IMG/VR virus record: IMGVR_UViG_3300036770_003690
Coordinates: 1 to 58,586 of that record
Source of the DNA: a virus
Length of the DNA stretch: 58,586 bases
Reading direction: 5' to 3' (one strand)
The notes under the pieces were generated by a model that did no database searches, was not told the origin of the DNA, and saw only the letters and a list, made by a program, of their open reading frames with translations. Of the stretch, positions 35,773 to 44,422 are shown piece by piece. How positions within the stretch are numbered: the stretch's first letter is position 1; each line of letters opens with the position of its first letter. Position numbers and translations under genes: made by a program.

Positions 35773-35780
35773 TATTTATA
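35773..35780 (-). promoter_or_regulatory. Candidate late promoter (TATAAATA)
   Basis: A perfect match to the T4 late octamer on the minus strand, 25 bases upstream of the ATG at 35748 and just outside the 3' end of cpeT. It probably starts the structural transcription unit. Confidence 0.6.
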
Positions 35781-35782
35781 AA

Positions 35783-36301
35783 TTATTGCTTATCAAATTC
35801 AAACATACCGTGTTCTGATCCCCAAATCATTTCTTTTGTTTCAGGACAATAACCTCTATCAATTACTCTATAGGTTCTTTCTCTTAATTCAGACATAGTA
35901 AAAAGAAAGGATGTTTTTCCATTCTTTTCAACAATACAATCACATCCAATTATTCTTCCGTAATAAGTATCATCTTTCTTTATGAAAATACAATCACAAC
36001 CTTCATTTTTTTCCAAGTCTTCCTCTTTAATATTTTCTATATCTTTAAAATATAAAAACTTTCCACCATCCTTTACCTTATAGCTACTAACTACAATTTT
36101 CTCATTAATTTCTTTTACCTCCAAAACGAATTGTCTATATGGAGGTTGTTTACGAACACTATACCACTGCTCACCATATATCATACCGTTCGGCAAAAGA
36201 ACGTGCTTCAGAGAAATTTGAGAATATTGTGAAGGAAAAGAAAATGCTTGTCTTCTATTGTTAAAAGAACCAAGAAGAAATTCTTTAAATTCATCAATCA
36301 T
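35783..36301 (-). CDS. cpeT: CpeT/CpcT-type phycobiliprotein lyase-like protein
   Basis: A 172-residue protein of the CpcT/CpeT (DUF1001) family: 'LGSFNNRRQAFSFPSQY', 'IYGEQWYSVRKQPPYRQFVLE', 'EGCDCIFIKKDDTYYGRI' and 'YRVIDRGYCPETKEMIWG' fit the family's pattern. Host members attach or chaperone bilins on phycobiliproteins. Phage versions bind bilins and their lyase activity is uncertain. It overlaps ho1 by eight bases, so bilin production and handling are translationally linked. Length matches other phage CpeT proteins, shorter than most host proteins. Confidence 0.85.
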   Translation of the reverse strand: MIDEFKEFLLGSFNNRRQAFSFPSQYSQISLKHVLLPNGMIYGEQWYSVRKQPPYRQFVLEVKEINEKIVVSSYKVKDGGKFLYFKDIENIKEEDLEKNEGCDCIFIKKDDTYYGRIIGCDCIVEKNGKTSFLFTMSELRERTYRVIDRGYCPETKEMIWGSEHGMFEFDKQ

Positions 36302-36995
36302 TTTCGGTACTACCTCTCCTTTGACGACTTGTTAAACTTGAAAAAAGAACTTTTCCAATTGCTGAAATTAAATTACCTTCAACTTCCTTGAATACTTTCA
36401 TATTCAATCTAAAGGCATTATTTGCTTCAGCAATAATAGAATTTATAGTCCCTTCAGTGAAAGGAAGTGAATCTAAAGTTTTTCTATAATTATCTTTGAA
36501 CTCTTTTTCATCAGGGATATCTTTAAAGATATAAAAGTTCATACCAGAATCATCTACCTTCAAAGCCGTTTGAGCAATCTTTTTGAGTACCTGACCACCA
36601 GATAAATCACCAATATATCTTGTATAGTGATGAGCAATTAAAAGTTCTGGAAATACATCAGAAACTTCTTTTATTTTACTAACATATTCCTTACAAGAAT
36701 CAGTCTGAGTAACACTTTGTTTCCATTCAGGTCCAAAATAATACTCCAAATCTTTTTCTATAGATTCTTTGCGAAAAAGTTCTGGGAAATAAATCTGACT
36801 TAAAATTGGATGCTCTTTATGTCTATCAAACTCTTCTTCCATCGCAGAGTAGACGTGATATAAGTCAGATAGCAATTTAACATAAGATTTTTTTTCAACG
36901 ACACCCTTCAGAAAGCACGTAATAAAACCAGTGTTTTCTGCCATCGTGTGAGATTTTTTTGTTCCTTCTCTTATTTGTTTTGATAAATCGGTCAT
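36294..36995 (-). CDS. ho1: Heme oxygenase (biliverdin-forming)
   Basis: A 233-residue ferredoxin-dependent heme oxygenase that opens heme to biliverdin IXalpha, CO and iron. The proximal His lies in 'TKKSHTMAEN' (His16). The distal-helix signature 'YTRYIGDLSGGQ' is at about 124-135. Length is normal for cyanobacterial HO1. It feeds PcyA (1311-2012). It is coupled to the GT25 gene upstream by ATGA (36992-36995) and to cpeT downstream by an eight-base overlap, so it is expressed with the glycan genes. Confidence 0.93.
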   Translation of the reverse strand: MTDLSKQIREGTKKSHTMAENTGFITCFLKGVVEKKSYVKLLSDLYHVYSAMEEEFDRHKEHPILSQIYFPELFRKESIEKDLEYYFGPEWKQSVTQTDSCKEYVSKIKEVSDVFPELLIAHHYTRYIGDLSGGQVLKKIAQTALKVDDSGMNFYIFKDIPDEKEFKDNYRKTLDSLPFTEGTINSIIAEANNAFRLNMKVFKEVEGNLISAIGKVLFSSLTSRQRRGSTEND

Positions 36996-37783
36996 TCTTT
37001 TGCTCCTGAAGATTCGGTTACTTTTCCAAGATATGGATTATAATCAGTAATTTGTTCAATAGTTATATTTGCTCCAGCAGTTTGCCAGAAATTAAGGATT
37101 GCATTGTAAGAATTTTTATGAAAAATATCAATATGCTCTGGGTGAATAGTAGAACCTAATTCTAATCTGTAAAGAAGTAATGGTGAAGCATAGGTGCAAC
37201 CAGAGTTATAAATTAAGTCATCAGCAACAGCTCTAGGCTTTACTCCATTATCAATCTTATATTTACCATCCCTATAATGATTCCGGATTAGTTTTTCAGC
37301 GTGGTGTCTTGTAATCACATAACAAGCAGTTGAAAAATCATTTACAAAACGATTGTGAATAGGAACAACAATATCCCCAGTACAAATAATCGCAAGTTGT
37401 AAAACATCCCAAGCATAGGGTGCTCTAGCAACTAAATCACTCCAAGTAAAGTTCCAATACTTTACGGTCTCAAGACTACAATCATCTTCCATAATTACGG
37501 CATATGGAGAGTCTGAAGTTGTATACCAATGATGGATTGCCTTTAGATGAGAAGTTACACATCCAACTTCACCAGATGACATAAGATCGGGGTATCTTCC
37601 TTTTATAATATCACTTAAATCATCTTCTCTACCATCATATGCAGAAATACGAGTATAGTTTTCTATCTCCCAGTATTTAAATTGTTCTTCCATATACTCC
37701 TTTCTTTCTGGTTGCCCATCAAGATTTAAGTAATATATTGGACCAAAATTTTTCAGTTTATACGCAGATTTATTTTTATCCAT
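36992..37783 (-). CDS. GT25-family glycosyltransferase
   Basis: A 263-residue protein matching the GT25 (LPS galactosyl/glucosyl or collagen galactosyl) pattern. It has 'FGPIYYLNLDGQPERKEYM' at about 13-31, then 'GEVGCVTSHLKAIHHWY' (71-87) and the acidic motif 'MEDD' at 98-101. It resembles the GT25 part of the 985-residue fusion, including 'TVKYWNFTWSDL' versus 'TVDYWNFTWNEL', so the two are probably paralogues. It lies 14 bases after the next upstream gene and overlaps ho1. Acceptor unknown. Confidence 0.82.
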   Translation of the reverse strand: MDKNKSAYKLKNFGPIYYLNLDGQPERKEYMEEQFKYWEIENYTRISAYDGREDDLSDIIKGRYPDLMSSGEVGCVTSHLKAIHHWYTTSDSPYAVIMEDDCSLETVKYWNFTWSDLVARAPYAWDVLQLAIICTGDIVVPIHNRFVNDFSTACYVITRHHAEKLIRNHYRDGKYKIDNGVKPRAVADDLIYNSGCTYASPLLLYRLELGSTIHPEHIDIFHKNSYNAILNFWQTAGANITIEQITDYNPYLGKVTESSGAKE

Positions 37784-37797
37784 AATATTTCATTAAT

Positions 37798-38535
37798 TTA
37801 TTTTAAGAAAAAAGTCAATACTCTATTTAATACCTCATCTTTTTTTGTGTTTTTAGAAACTTCAAATTGATTATTCCAAAAACAAGCATTTCTATAATGT
37901 AGGAACTTCTCTTCCAAATGAAGTTCAAATCCATAGTCAGAATCTATATTTTTTAAATCAACATCTTCAAATAAATCAGGATAAACTACTTCATATGGTT
38001 TATACTTAAAATTATCAAAAAGTTTATAAGTCCCACCACCAGAATCTAATGTTATTCCATTAATGGATATTGGAAGAAAATTTAATTCAAATCTATTCAA
38101 AGATTTCATATTCAAAAATAATAATCCAGGCCAAACATAATTAACATTATTTCTAGATTGAAGAAGTCCAGAAAAATCATAATCATTTAGGTATTCTAAA
38201 ATATCAAACTCTTCAAGTAAAAATATATCATGATCTAACATTAAAACACAATCTTCCGAATGCTTTGTTAAGATTATGTTTTGATATGTCCAATTAAGAC
38301 ATTCCCCATGATAATAACTCGGAGTATAATTACCTTCTGGAGAGTTATGCTCATAGAAATTTAAATTGTTATTTTTACATATCAATTTAAATTGATCAAG
38401 ATAATCTGGGGTTCTATAGTTGCAAATTACATTTATTTCATAGTTATTATTTTTTATATTTTTTCTAAGACATTCAACTTGTGTTTCTAAAAAATCTGGT
38501 CTATTAAAAGTGAATATAAAAATTTGAATCTTCAT
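37798..38535 (-). CDS. GT2-like (GT-A fold) glycosyltransferase
   Basis: A 245-residue protein with a GT-A start ('MKIQIFIFTFNRPDFLETQ'), an acidic metal-binding motif 'VLMLDHDIFLLEEF' near residue 105 and a Gly-rich acceptor loop ('LDSGGGTYKLF'). The chain fits GT2-type transferases that act on a glycan acceptor in the cytoplasm. It is coupled to the epimerase gene by ATGA (38532-38535). Donor and linkage unknown. Confidence 0.65.
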   Translation of the reverse strand: MKIQIFIFTFNRPDFLETQVECLRKNIKNNNYEINVICNYRTPDYLDQFKLICKNNNLNFYEHNSPEGNYTPSYYHGECLNWTYQNIILTKHSEDCVLMLDHDIFLLEEFDILEYLNDYDFSGLLQSRNNVNYVWPGLLFLNMKSLNRFELNFLPISINGITLDSGGGTYKLFDNFKYKPYEVVYPDLFEDVDLKNIDSDYGFELHLEEKFLHYRNACFWNNQFEVSKNTKKDEVLNRVLTFFLK

Positions 38536-39413
38536 TTTTTATTTTTAATCCAATCTAAAACTGAAATAGTATAATTCCATCCAAGATGTGTTTTTATCTT
38601 TGATATATCTGCTCTTGAATGAAGAACTTCTCCGATTCTTTCGGGAATTCTAACTTGATAGGATGAAATTAAATCAGCAATATCTGAAATTTTAGTTCCA
38701 ATACTTGTACCTACATTAAATTCTTCTCCATAAGAAGTTAATTCTTTTTGAGAAGCTAGAATATTTGCGTTAACAACATCAGAAACATGTATAAAATCTC
38801 TTGTCTGATAACCGTCTCCAATTATAGTTAATGGTTCACCACTTTCTTTTTGTCTCATAAAGATTGACATTACTGGAGCATATTGTCCTGTTTTATGTTG
38901 CCTCTCTCCATATACATTGAAATATCTGAAAATAACTGTTTTCAATCCATATAGTTCATAATACATTTTACAAAGTTGTTCTCCAGTATGTTTTGAGATT
39001 GAATAAGTGTTTAGGCACTTAACTGGATTGGTTTCTACACTAGGTAAGAATAAACTATTTCCGTATACTGCAGAAGTGGAAGAAAACATAAATTTATTTA
39101 CTTTATGAAGTCTAGAGCACTCCAAAACATTCATAGTAGACAAAGTATTATTTGCCATACTTTCATTTGGTTTTTCTACACAATAAGGTATAGAAACATC
39201 AGATGCTAAGTGAAAAACATTATCTACTCCCTCAAAATAGTGAACAAACTTATAATAGTTTTCAGATAAATCTTGAAGATAATATTTTGCTTTCTCGTTT
39301 TTATAATTAGGTAATACTCTATCTAATACTATAACATCGTGTCCTATTTCCACTAAAAGATCTACAAGATGAGAACCAATAAAACCGCATCCACCAGTCA
39401 CTAAACTTTTCAT
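38532..39413 (-). CDS. NAD-dependent nucleotide-sugar epimerase/dehydratase (SDR family)
   Basis: An extended short-chain dehydrogenase of 293 residues. The NAD motif 'SLVTGGCGFIGSHL' is at 3-16, the catalytic 'YSISKHTGEQL' supplies Tyr-x3-Lys near 142, and 'SSTSAVYG' supplies the Ser/Thr. The substrate is a nucleotide sugar, probably as a UDP-glucose/GlcNAc 4-epimerase, but the exact reaction cannot be set. I chose ATG 39413 rather than 39440. It puts the Rossmann motif at the N-terminus and lies one base after the previous stop, while the upstream ATG would overlap that gene. Confidence 0.8.
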   Translation of the reverse strand: MKSLVTGGCGFIGSHLVDLLVEIGHDVIVLDRVLPNYKNEKAKYYLQDLSENYYKFVHYFEGVDNVFHLASDVSIPYCVEKPNESMANNTLSTMNVLECSRLHKVNKFMFSSTSAVYGNSLFLPSVETNPVKCLNTYSISKHTGEQLCKMYYELYGLKTVIFRYFNVYGERQHKTGQYAPVMSIFMRQKESGEPLTIIGDGYQTRDFIHVSDVVNANILASQKELTSYGEEFNVGTSIGTKISDIADLISSYQVRIPERIGEVLHSRADISKIKTHLGWNYTISVLDWIKNKK

Positions 39414-39414
39414 A

Positions 39415-39960
39415 TTAATAAACCTTAAAGCAAAGAACATTTCCTATTAATTGATGCTTATAATTTGGATTAATAGTTTTTACAAAATCAATTACATCGT
39501 CTAGTTTTAGATAATCAAACATCCAAGTTTCAAAGCACTGAAAATCATCAATCAAAATAACATGATCTTTAATGGGATGATTTTTAATTATTTCCAACTC
39601 TTTCATTAAAGGACAAGGATCAATACCTTCCTTTACTGATATTGGACCAAATCCCAAATCCTGTCTAGTTTCATCAAAAGGCATAAAATGTGCATCAAGA
39701 AAAATCATTACTTTTTCATTAATTTCAGACAAAACTTTTTCAAGAAAAACTTGAGATTCTTCAACCTCAGCAATTACATTTTTGCCCTTAAACTTTTCTC
39801 TTGCATCTGAAATAAAATCTGGATTGATATCGCAGGTATATACCTGCTCAAACCCAGATAAAAGAGCCCTTTCAACTCCATCCCCCTTCCAACATCCGGT
39901 TTCAATAAAAACCTTTATGCCTTGATTATATTGAGTAAAAACTTGAACTGAACTTGTCAT
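39415..39960 (-). CDS. SAM-methyltransferase-like protein
   Basis: A 181-residue protein with a degenerate Rossmann start ('VFIETGCWKGDGVERALL' near 18-35), acidic 'VYTCDINPDFI' and 'KVMIFLDAHFMPFDETRQDL' followed by 'DHVILIDDF'. The combination is that of sugar-modifying class I methyltransferases found in phage and bacterial glycan clusters. It overlaps the GT25-like gene upstream by ATGA (39957-39960). Activity is inferred, not shown by a full motif set. Confidence 0.6.
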   Translation of the reverse strand: MTSSVQVFTQYNQGIKVFIETGCWKGDGVERALLSGFEQVYTCDINPDFISDAREKFKGKNVIAEVEESQVFLEKVLSEINEKVMIFLDAHFMPFDETRQDLGFGPISVKEGIDPCPLMKELEIIKNHPIKDHVILIDDFQCFETWMFDYLKLDDVIDFVKTINPNYKHQLIGNVLCFKVY

Positions 39961-40709
39961 AAAATTTTTGTCGGTAAAAAATATCCTGGTATACCATTTA
40001 CGTCTTTCATCTCAATGAGAGGTTTTAATGGTGATTTGAAATTACTATTAATTTTATAATAGTTTTCGTCTTCTGTCAAAATTCTATTGAATAGTTTATT
40101 TGAAGTATCTCTACCTAAGGATACTTCACTTATTTTTCCTGTTGTAACAGCACTCCATTCATACTGCCTAAAAAGAGGAGAATCAAAAGAATAAACATTA
40201 TAATATCTATGAATCTCAGCAAATCCTATATCCAAATGATTCTCTATTTCATAACCAGAGTGATATGAAATACGTTTACATATATCAACATAACAATCAG
40301 ACAGATACATTATAGCATGAGTTGCAAGCATATTATGAACTCTTACAATTTCATCATTAATTTTAGTAGTATGAACATATGGACCGGAATGATTTAAATA
40401 TCTCCCCCAATGTGAAATACCAAGATATAAAGCATCTGCATCATCAGGTAGTTCTACACTATCAAAAAATTCTCTATTTAAGGAACAATCATCCTCTAAA
40501 ATTATGAATGGGGGAGTTTGAGTTTTAAGAATCTCATAATGAGATCGAGCACATCCGATTATTCTCCCTGCCTCATGTCTTATTGCGGAAAATCTTTGGA
40601 CATATTTGAATCCAAGAATTTTAAGCATTTCTTCTGTTCTTTTTCTTTTTTCATCTTCACCATCAAGATTAATATAAAAAACAGGAATTTCAGTTAATTT
40701 AATATTCAT
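39957..40709 (-). CDS. GT25-like glycosyltransferase
   Basis: A 250-residue protein with GT25 features: 'IPVFYINLDGEDEKRKRTEE' near residue 8, 'IGCARSHYEILK' near 51-62 and the acidic 'LEDD' at 71-74. It is more diverged than the 36992-37783 enzyme and lacks the 'YWNFTW' segment, so acceptor use may differ. It is the third GT25-type domain in the window. Overlaps both neighbours by four bases. Confidence 0.72.
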   Translation of the reverse strand: MNIKLTEIPVFYINLDGEDEKRKRTEEMLKILGFKYVQRFSAIRHEAGRIIGCARSHYEILKTQTPPFIILEDDCSLNREFFDSVELPDDADALYLGISHWGRYLNHSGPYVHTTKINDEIVRVHNMLATHAIMYLSDCYVDICKRISYHSGYEIENHLDIGFAEIHRYYNVYSFDSPLFRQYEWSAVTTGKISEVSLGRDTSNKLFNRILTEDENYYKINSNFKSPLKPLIEMKDVNGIPGYFLPTKIL

Positions 40710-41614
40710 AAAATAGAAAGTAGACTTTGAACACGATTTAAATAAGTATGATTCTCTTTTATAAATTCTTGATTATCTTTTAAGACTTCTTTTGTTGCAT
40801 TTTTAGATGCCTCTTCAGTTTCGGTATAAAGATTATTTAAGTCTTCGTTGGTAGTAATTCTTCCATCAAAAAACTTATTCATTTTAATTGAATTTGTTCC
40901 AATCCAACATCCATAACTCAATGCCTTAAAAATTCTACAAGGAATGTATCCATTGTCTAAATGCTGAGGTGGTCTTAAATCGAAATTTAAATAAGATTTT
41001 TTTGTAAGATCTATATTTTGATTGTCATCCATAAACCCATTATTTTTTCTACTGCGAATACCGGAATATCCTCCATAATTAACAAACTGCTTTCCATTAG
41101 AATCGACAACAGAAGTAATTTTTTGAATATATTCTCCAGAAAGAGATCCAATATAATTTACAGTATCTTTTGTATTATCGAAAAGAACTTGATCTTGAGA
41201 ATCAATTTCATCCGGAAGAAGATCAGTTCCCCACATTATAACAGCAGTTTTAGTGTCAGGATGATACCAAGAATATTCATCAATATTTTTTACATCATCA
41301 TTCCAATTATATTGCTCATGATAAACTAAAAGGTTATATACATTATCATGCTCAATTTTATTTTGAGAATGAAATCCATCCTCTATATTGTGAATAAAAT
41401 ATTTTGAAGAATCAACGATTGGAAGATGTCTACGGCAATTATTTTCAGAAATTATGATAGCATCTGATAGATCTTCTTGAGAATATTCTTCACTATCATC
41501 ATACCATACTACATCATAATCCAAATAAGAAAATGCTTTTGCAAATCCAAGATGTATATAAGAATGTGTATGAGTATGTGGTGGGTATCCCCATATTACT
41601 ATTTTTTTAGTCAT
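40706..41614 (-). CDS. Glycosyltransferase (GT-B-like)
   Basis: A 302-residue protein beginning with a basic strand and 'IVIWGYPPHTHTHSYIHLGF', as in GT-B transferases. A C-terminal part ('NGYIPCRIFKALSYGCWIGT', about 228-247) matches the donor-site region of GT4-like enzymes. No exact family was recognised. It lies one base after the GT6 gene and overlaps the GT25-like gene by four. Probable cytoplasmic sugar transfer to the same glycan. Confidence 0.5.
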   Translation of the reverse strand: MTKKIVIWGYPPHTHTHSYIHLGFAKAFSYLDYDVVWYDDSEEYSQEDLSDAIIISENNCRRHLPIVDSSKYFIHNIEDGFHSQNKIEHDNVYNLLVYHEQYNWNDDVKNIDEYSWYHPDTKTAVIMWGTDLLPDEIDSQDQVLFDNTKDTVNYIGSLSGEYIQKITSVVDSNGKQFVNYGGYSGIRSRKNNGFMDDNQNIDLTKKSYLNFDLRPPQHLDNGYIPCRIFKALSYGCWIGTNSIKMNKFFDGRITTNEDLNNLYTETEEASKNATKEVLKDNQEFIKENHTYLNRVQSLLSIL

Positions 41615-41615
41615 T

Positions 41616-42320
41616 TTAATTTCTCACTTTAGAATGGTTTTTTTCTAAGGCCATAATTTTAGGATCAAATGGAACATTCCATCCCATTGGATTAAATTTA
41701 ACTGCCTCAGGATAACAATAAGAAGGTGTTAGTTCTAGTGTAGGAGGATTATCAATTAGATATCTATTCATATGACTTTCATCATGCCATACTGCTATTA
41801 TATCTTGTTGAAAATCTTTTTCGACATTTTCAACTATAGTCTCTGCCATTTTCAAAAAATATTCTGGTTTCCCTCCATTAAATCCACCAGCATAATACAT
41901 TGACCCCTCACCATAGGGGACATAAGCAGTAGATTTAGGACGACGTTCATATGAAAATTCATCTTTATTTTTAAACCAGAATCCAGGATGTTGAGTAGCA
42001 ACTAAGTCTCCCAAAACTTCATCACCAACCTTGTCAACAATTCTCATATCAACATCCATATAGAAGCAATAATCAAATTGAGAAATATATTCTTTTTCCT
42101 TTACAAAGTAGTGATACCTTTTTAAAGTTGGAATAGGCCAAGGTTCGTGTTCAATTTGAGATATTTTTACATTATCAGAAACTTCTTCAATTTCATGATT
42201 AGTAAAAATTAAGGCAGAAATATCATGACCATTTAAAAAGTTTTCTTCAACTGAATTTAAAAGTTGCTCTACAAATTGAATATATTTGTTTGTAGCAATG
42301 TTAAGTATACAAATTTTCAT
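41616..42320 (-). CDS. GT6-family glycosyltransferase (ABO/alpha-1,3-galactosyltransferase-like)
   Basis: A 234-residue enzyme with GT6 signatures: 'YMDVDMRIV' with the DxD metal motif at 89-91, 'ATQHPGFW' at 108-115, 'YYAGGFNGG' at 142-150 and 'WHDESHMNRY' at 178-187. GT6 enzymes add alpha-1,3 Gal or GalNAc, usually next to an alpha-1,2-linked fucose. An alpha-1,2-fucosyltransferase lies just upstream (43616-44422), so an A/B-antigen-like cap is possible. Many bacterial GT6 enzymes have NxN in place of DxD; this one keeps DxD. A gap of nine bases separates it from the methyltransferase gene. Confidence 0.88.
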   Translation of the reverse strand: MKICILNIATNKYIQFVEQLLNSVEENFLNGHDISALIFTNHEIEEVSDNVKISQIEHEPWPIPTLKRYHYFVKEKEYISQFDYCFYMDVDMRIVDKVGDEVLGDLVATQHPGFWFKNKDEFSYERRPKSTAYVPYGEGSMYYAGGFNGGKPEYFLKMAETIVENVEKDFQQDIIAVWHDESHMNRYLIDNPPTLELTPSYCYPEAVKFNPMGWNVPFDPKIMALEKNHSKVRN

Positions 42321-42329
42321 AGGACTTTT

Positions 42330-42986
42330 TTAATTTTTTTCTATTTTATTTCTAATCAAAACAAGTAATTTATCATTATCAAAGGGATATGTCATTTTAT
42401 TATTATGATCTGTTTCAATAAATGACATATTACTAAAATACATTGTGTGATTATAAGCTGAAATTTCTTGATAATATTGAAATTCATCTTTGGAACTATC
42501 TATATCCTCAATGATTAAATATCCTCCAGGGTTTAAATAATTGTAAGCAGTTCTAATAACTTTTATTTGATCCCAAAATTGATGACTAGCATCGTCAATA
42601 ATAATATCAAATTTTACTCCAGTCTTATCAAAACATTCTTTAATAGAATCTTCTGAAGAAGCATCCATTTGGTCATAATAAACATTTTCCAAATTCTGAC
42701 CTCTTGCATATTCCAATAAATCAGGATTGCTATCCCACGCATAAATGTTTGCATTTGAAAAATACATTCTCCACATTTGAATAGATGCATTTTTCAAAAT
42801 ACCTATTTCTCCAATATTAATTTCTTTATATCTCATCGAAGAAAAAAGAATATCATAAAAAGGAGTATATCCATGTCTCCATTGACCAGAATTGTATGGA
42901 GATTTATCTGATTGAAAAAGAGACCCAAGTTTACATAAATCAGTGTTAGTATTATTAGAATTAAAAATAATTTTATTAATAGTCAT
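42330..42986 (-). CDS. Class I methyltransferase (macrocin/CmcI O-methyltransferase type)
   Basis: A 218-residue protein with 'GSLFQSDKSPYNSGQWRHGY' (21-40), a family-typical N-terminus of sugar O-methyltransferases, then 'NIGEIGILKNASIQMW' (57-72). 'DIIIDDASHQFWDQ' (127-140) carries the metal-binding Asp-Asp and His. Expected to O-methylate a deoxysugar using SAM and a divalent metal. Overlaps the next methyltransferase gene by ATGA (42983-42986). Target sugar unknown; fucose is a candidate by context. Confidence 0.72.
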   Translation of the reverse strand: MTINKIIFNSNNTNTDLCKLGSLFQSDKSPYNSGQWRHGYTPFYDILFSSMRYKEINIGEIGILKNASIQMWRMYFSNANIYAWDSNPDLLEYARGQNLENVYYDQMDASSEDSIKECFDKTGVKFDIIIDDASHQFWDQIKVIRTAYNYLNPGGYLIIEDIDSSKDEFQYYQEISAYNHTMYFSNMSFIETDHNNKMTYPFDNDKLLVLIRNKIEKN

Positions 42987-43615
42987 ATTAACTTCAATGT
43001 AAATAGAGCATAAACCATACTCTTTTTTTCTAAAAATCCAATTTCACTAAATTTTGTTTCAATATTCAATTCTTTAAATGATTTTTCAATTAGGTTGGGT
43101 AGAGTGTATATAGAAAACCAATAATTGTGATCTGGATGAACTGATTCCAAATAATAATCTTCTTGATCCGTATTTGCTTTAAATTGACTTTCTACAAAGG
43201 CATTTGGTGCAGTTATAAGTATCTCTGTATCTTCTTTTACATTTTTTAAAATAGAATGTAAAAATAATTCTACATTATTTACATGTTCTATTGTTTCTGG
43301 TATTAGTAAAAAATCATATTTTTTATCTGGGATTTCAAAAAACAAAGTATCATTTTTAAATAATCCACTATCAATCATTTTAGTGATTGTTTCTTTATCT
43401 TTATCAAACCCATCAATAGTATCAATGGTTTTAGACAATGAGTAATGTAAATTTGTATTTTGATTGTATATCGGCCAATCAGCACAACCATAATGAAGAA
43501 CTGTTTTGTTTTTTAACTTTTCTTCAAAAAAATTCAATCTAGATATTTTTACATTATTTGTTTTTACTTTTTGAATGTAAAAATTATTAAAAGATCTTTT
43601 TATAATATCTGTCAT
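42983..43615 (-). CDS. Class I SAM-dependent methyltransferase
   Basis: A 210-residue protein with motif I 'KTVLHYGCADWPIYNQ' near 37-52, 'DTIDGFDKDKE' at motif II and 'YDFLLIPETIEHVNNVELFL' at motif III, the layout of Methyltransf_11-type enzymes. It resembles the methyltransferase at 9007-9600 in the 'GC-DW' motif. It begins right at the fucosyltransferase stop (43616). Target unknown; glycan modification inferred from context. Confidence 0.7.
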   Translation of the reverse strand: MTDIIKRSFNNFYIQKVKTNNVKISRLNFFEEKLKNKTVLHYGCADWPIYNQNTNLHYSLSKTIDTIDGFDKDKETITKMIDSGLFKNDTLFFEIPDKKYDFLLIPETIEHVNNVELFLHSILKNVKEDTEILITAPNAFVESQFKANTDQEDYYLESVHPDHNYWFSIYTLPNLIEKSFKELNIETKFSEIGFLEKKSMVYALFTLKLI

Positions 43616-44422
43616 TTAAATAACGATCCAATCAGAACAATAAAGGTCTTTTGTATCCTTAGTTTCTTTGAGTTCACCAGCAAACCATTCTTTAGGAGCA
43701 ATTACTTTTTTACTTTTTGCTAACCATGCTCCCCACCAACTATAAGAACTATTTGCGATAATGTGATAATCACACATAGTCATAATACAAAGATCAGAAA
43801 TAGGATCTTCTCCTTGAGATAAAAAGAATCTATCATCTGAAAAGATTTCTTGATCATTGCACCACTTATGGTCGTCAGAAAAAATTATAACAGGAATCTG
43901 ACTGTCAAAGTGAGATAGTGCTTCTGTATAATACTCTAAAGGTTGAACTGGATGATTAGGATTAGTTAAATAATCTCCTCTACGAACGTGTAGGGAAATT
44001 ACTTCTGTATCCATAAAGTGCTCATTATAAAAAGATTTGCAATCAGACAAAATTGTATCTTTAAAAGTATAATCTTCTCTAATTTCATCTTCAATATGCT
44101 TGAAATATTTTTCAGTTTGAAAATATCCAAGTAAATCAGTTCCGTCTTCGCAAGTATTAAAAAACTCTTCATTAAAATCAAACCGTGATTCCATAACCAC
44201 CTTGTTTGATGTAAGATTTACATTATTTTTACTTTCTAAATCAAACACATCATAAATGCAAACACGATCTTGTCTAACATTTGCATCAAAAACCCCAAAT
44301 ACATCCTTTGGGGGAATACAAAAATCAAATCCACGATTTGCAGCAATTCCTTTCAAAGAAGCATATTGAAACATTTGATTGGCAAGTCTGCCAAGATTTC
44401 CAAGATTATTAAATGATAACAT
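43616..44422 (-). CDS. Alpha-1,2-fucosyltransferase (GT11), copy 2
   Basis: A 268-residue GT11 enzyme with 'NLGRLANQMFQYASLKGIA' at 9-27, donor motif 'HVRRGDY' at 145-151 and 'ANSSYSWWGAWLA' near the C-terminus. I chose ATG 44422 instead of 44470, because the conserved strand then starts the protein and the overlap with GDP-fucose synthase shrinks to 14 bases. It sits beside the genes that make its donor and close to the GT6 enzyme whose usual acceptor is alpha-1,2-fucosylated galactose. Confidence 0.87.
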   Translation of the reverse strand: MLSFNNLGNLGRLANQMFQYASLKGIAANRGFDFCIPPKDVFGVFDANVRQDRVCIYDVFDLESKNNVNLTSNKVVMESRFDFNEEFFNTCEDGTDLLGYFQTEKYFKHIEDEIREDYTFKDTILSDCKSFYNEHFMDTEVISLHVRRGDYLTNPNHPVQPLEYYTEALSHFDSQIPVIIFSDDHKWCNDQEIFSDDRFFLSQGEDPISDLCIMTMCDYHIIANSSYSWWGAWLAKSKKVIAPKEWFAGELKETKDTKDLYCSDWIVI

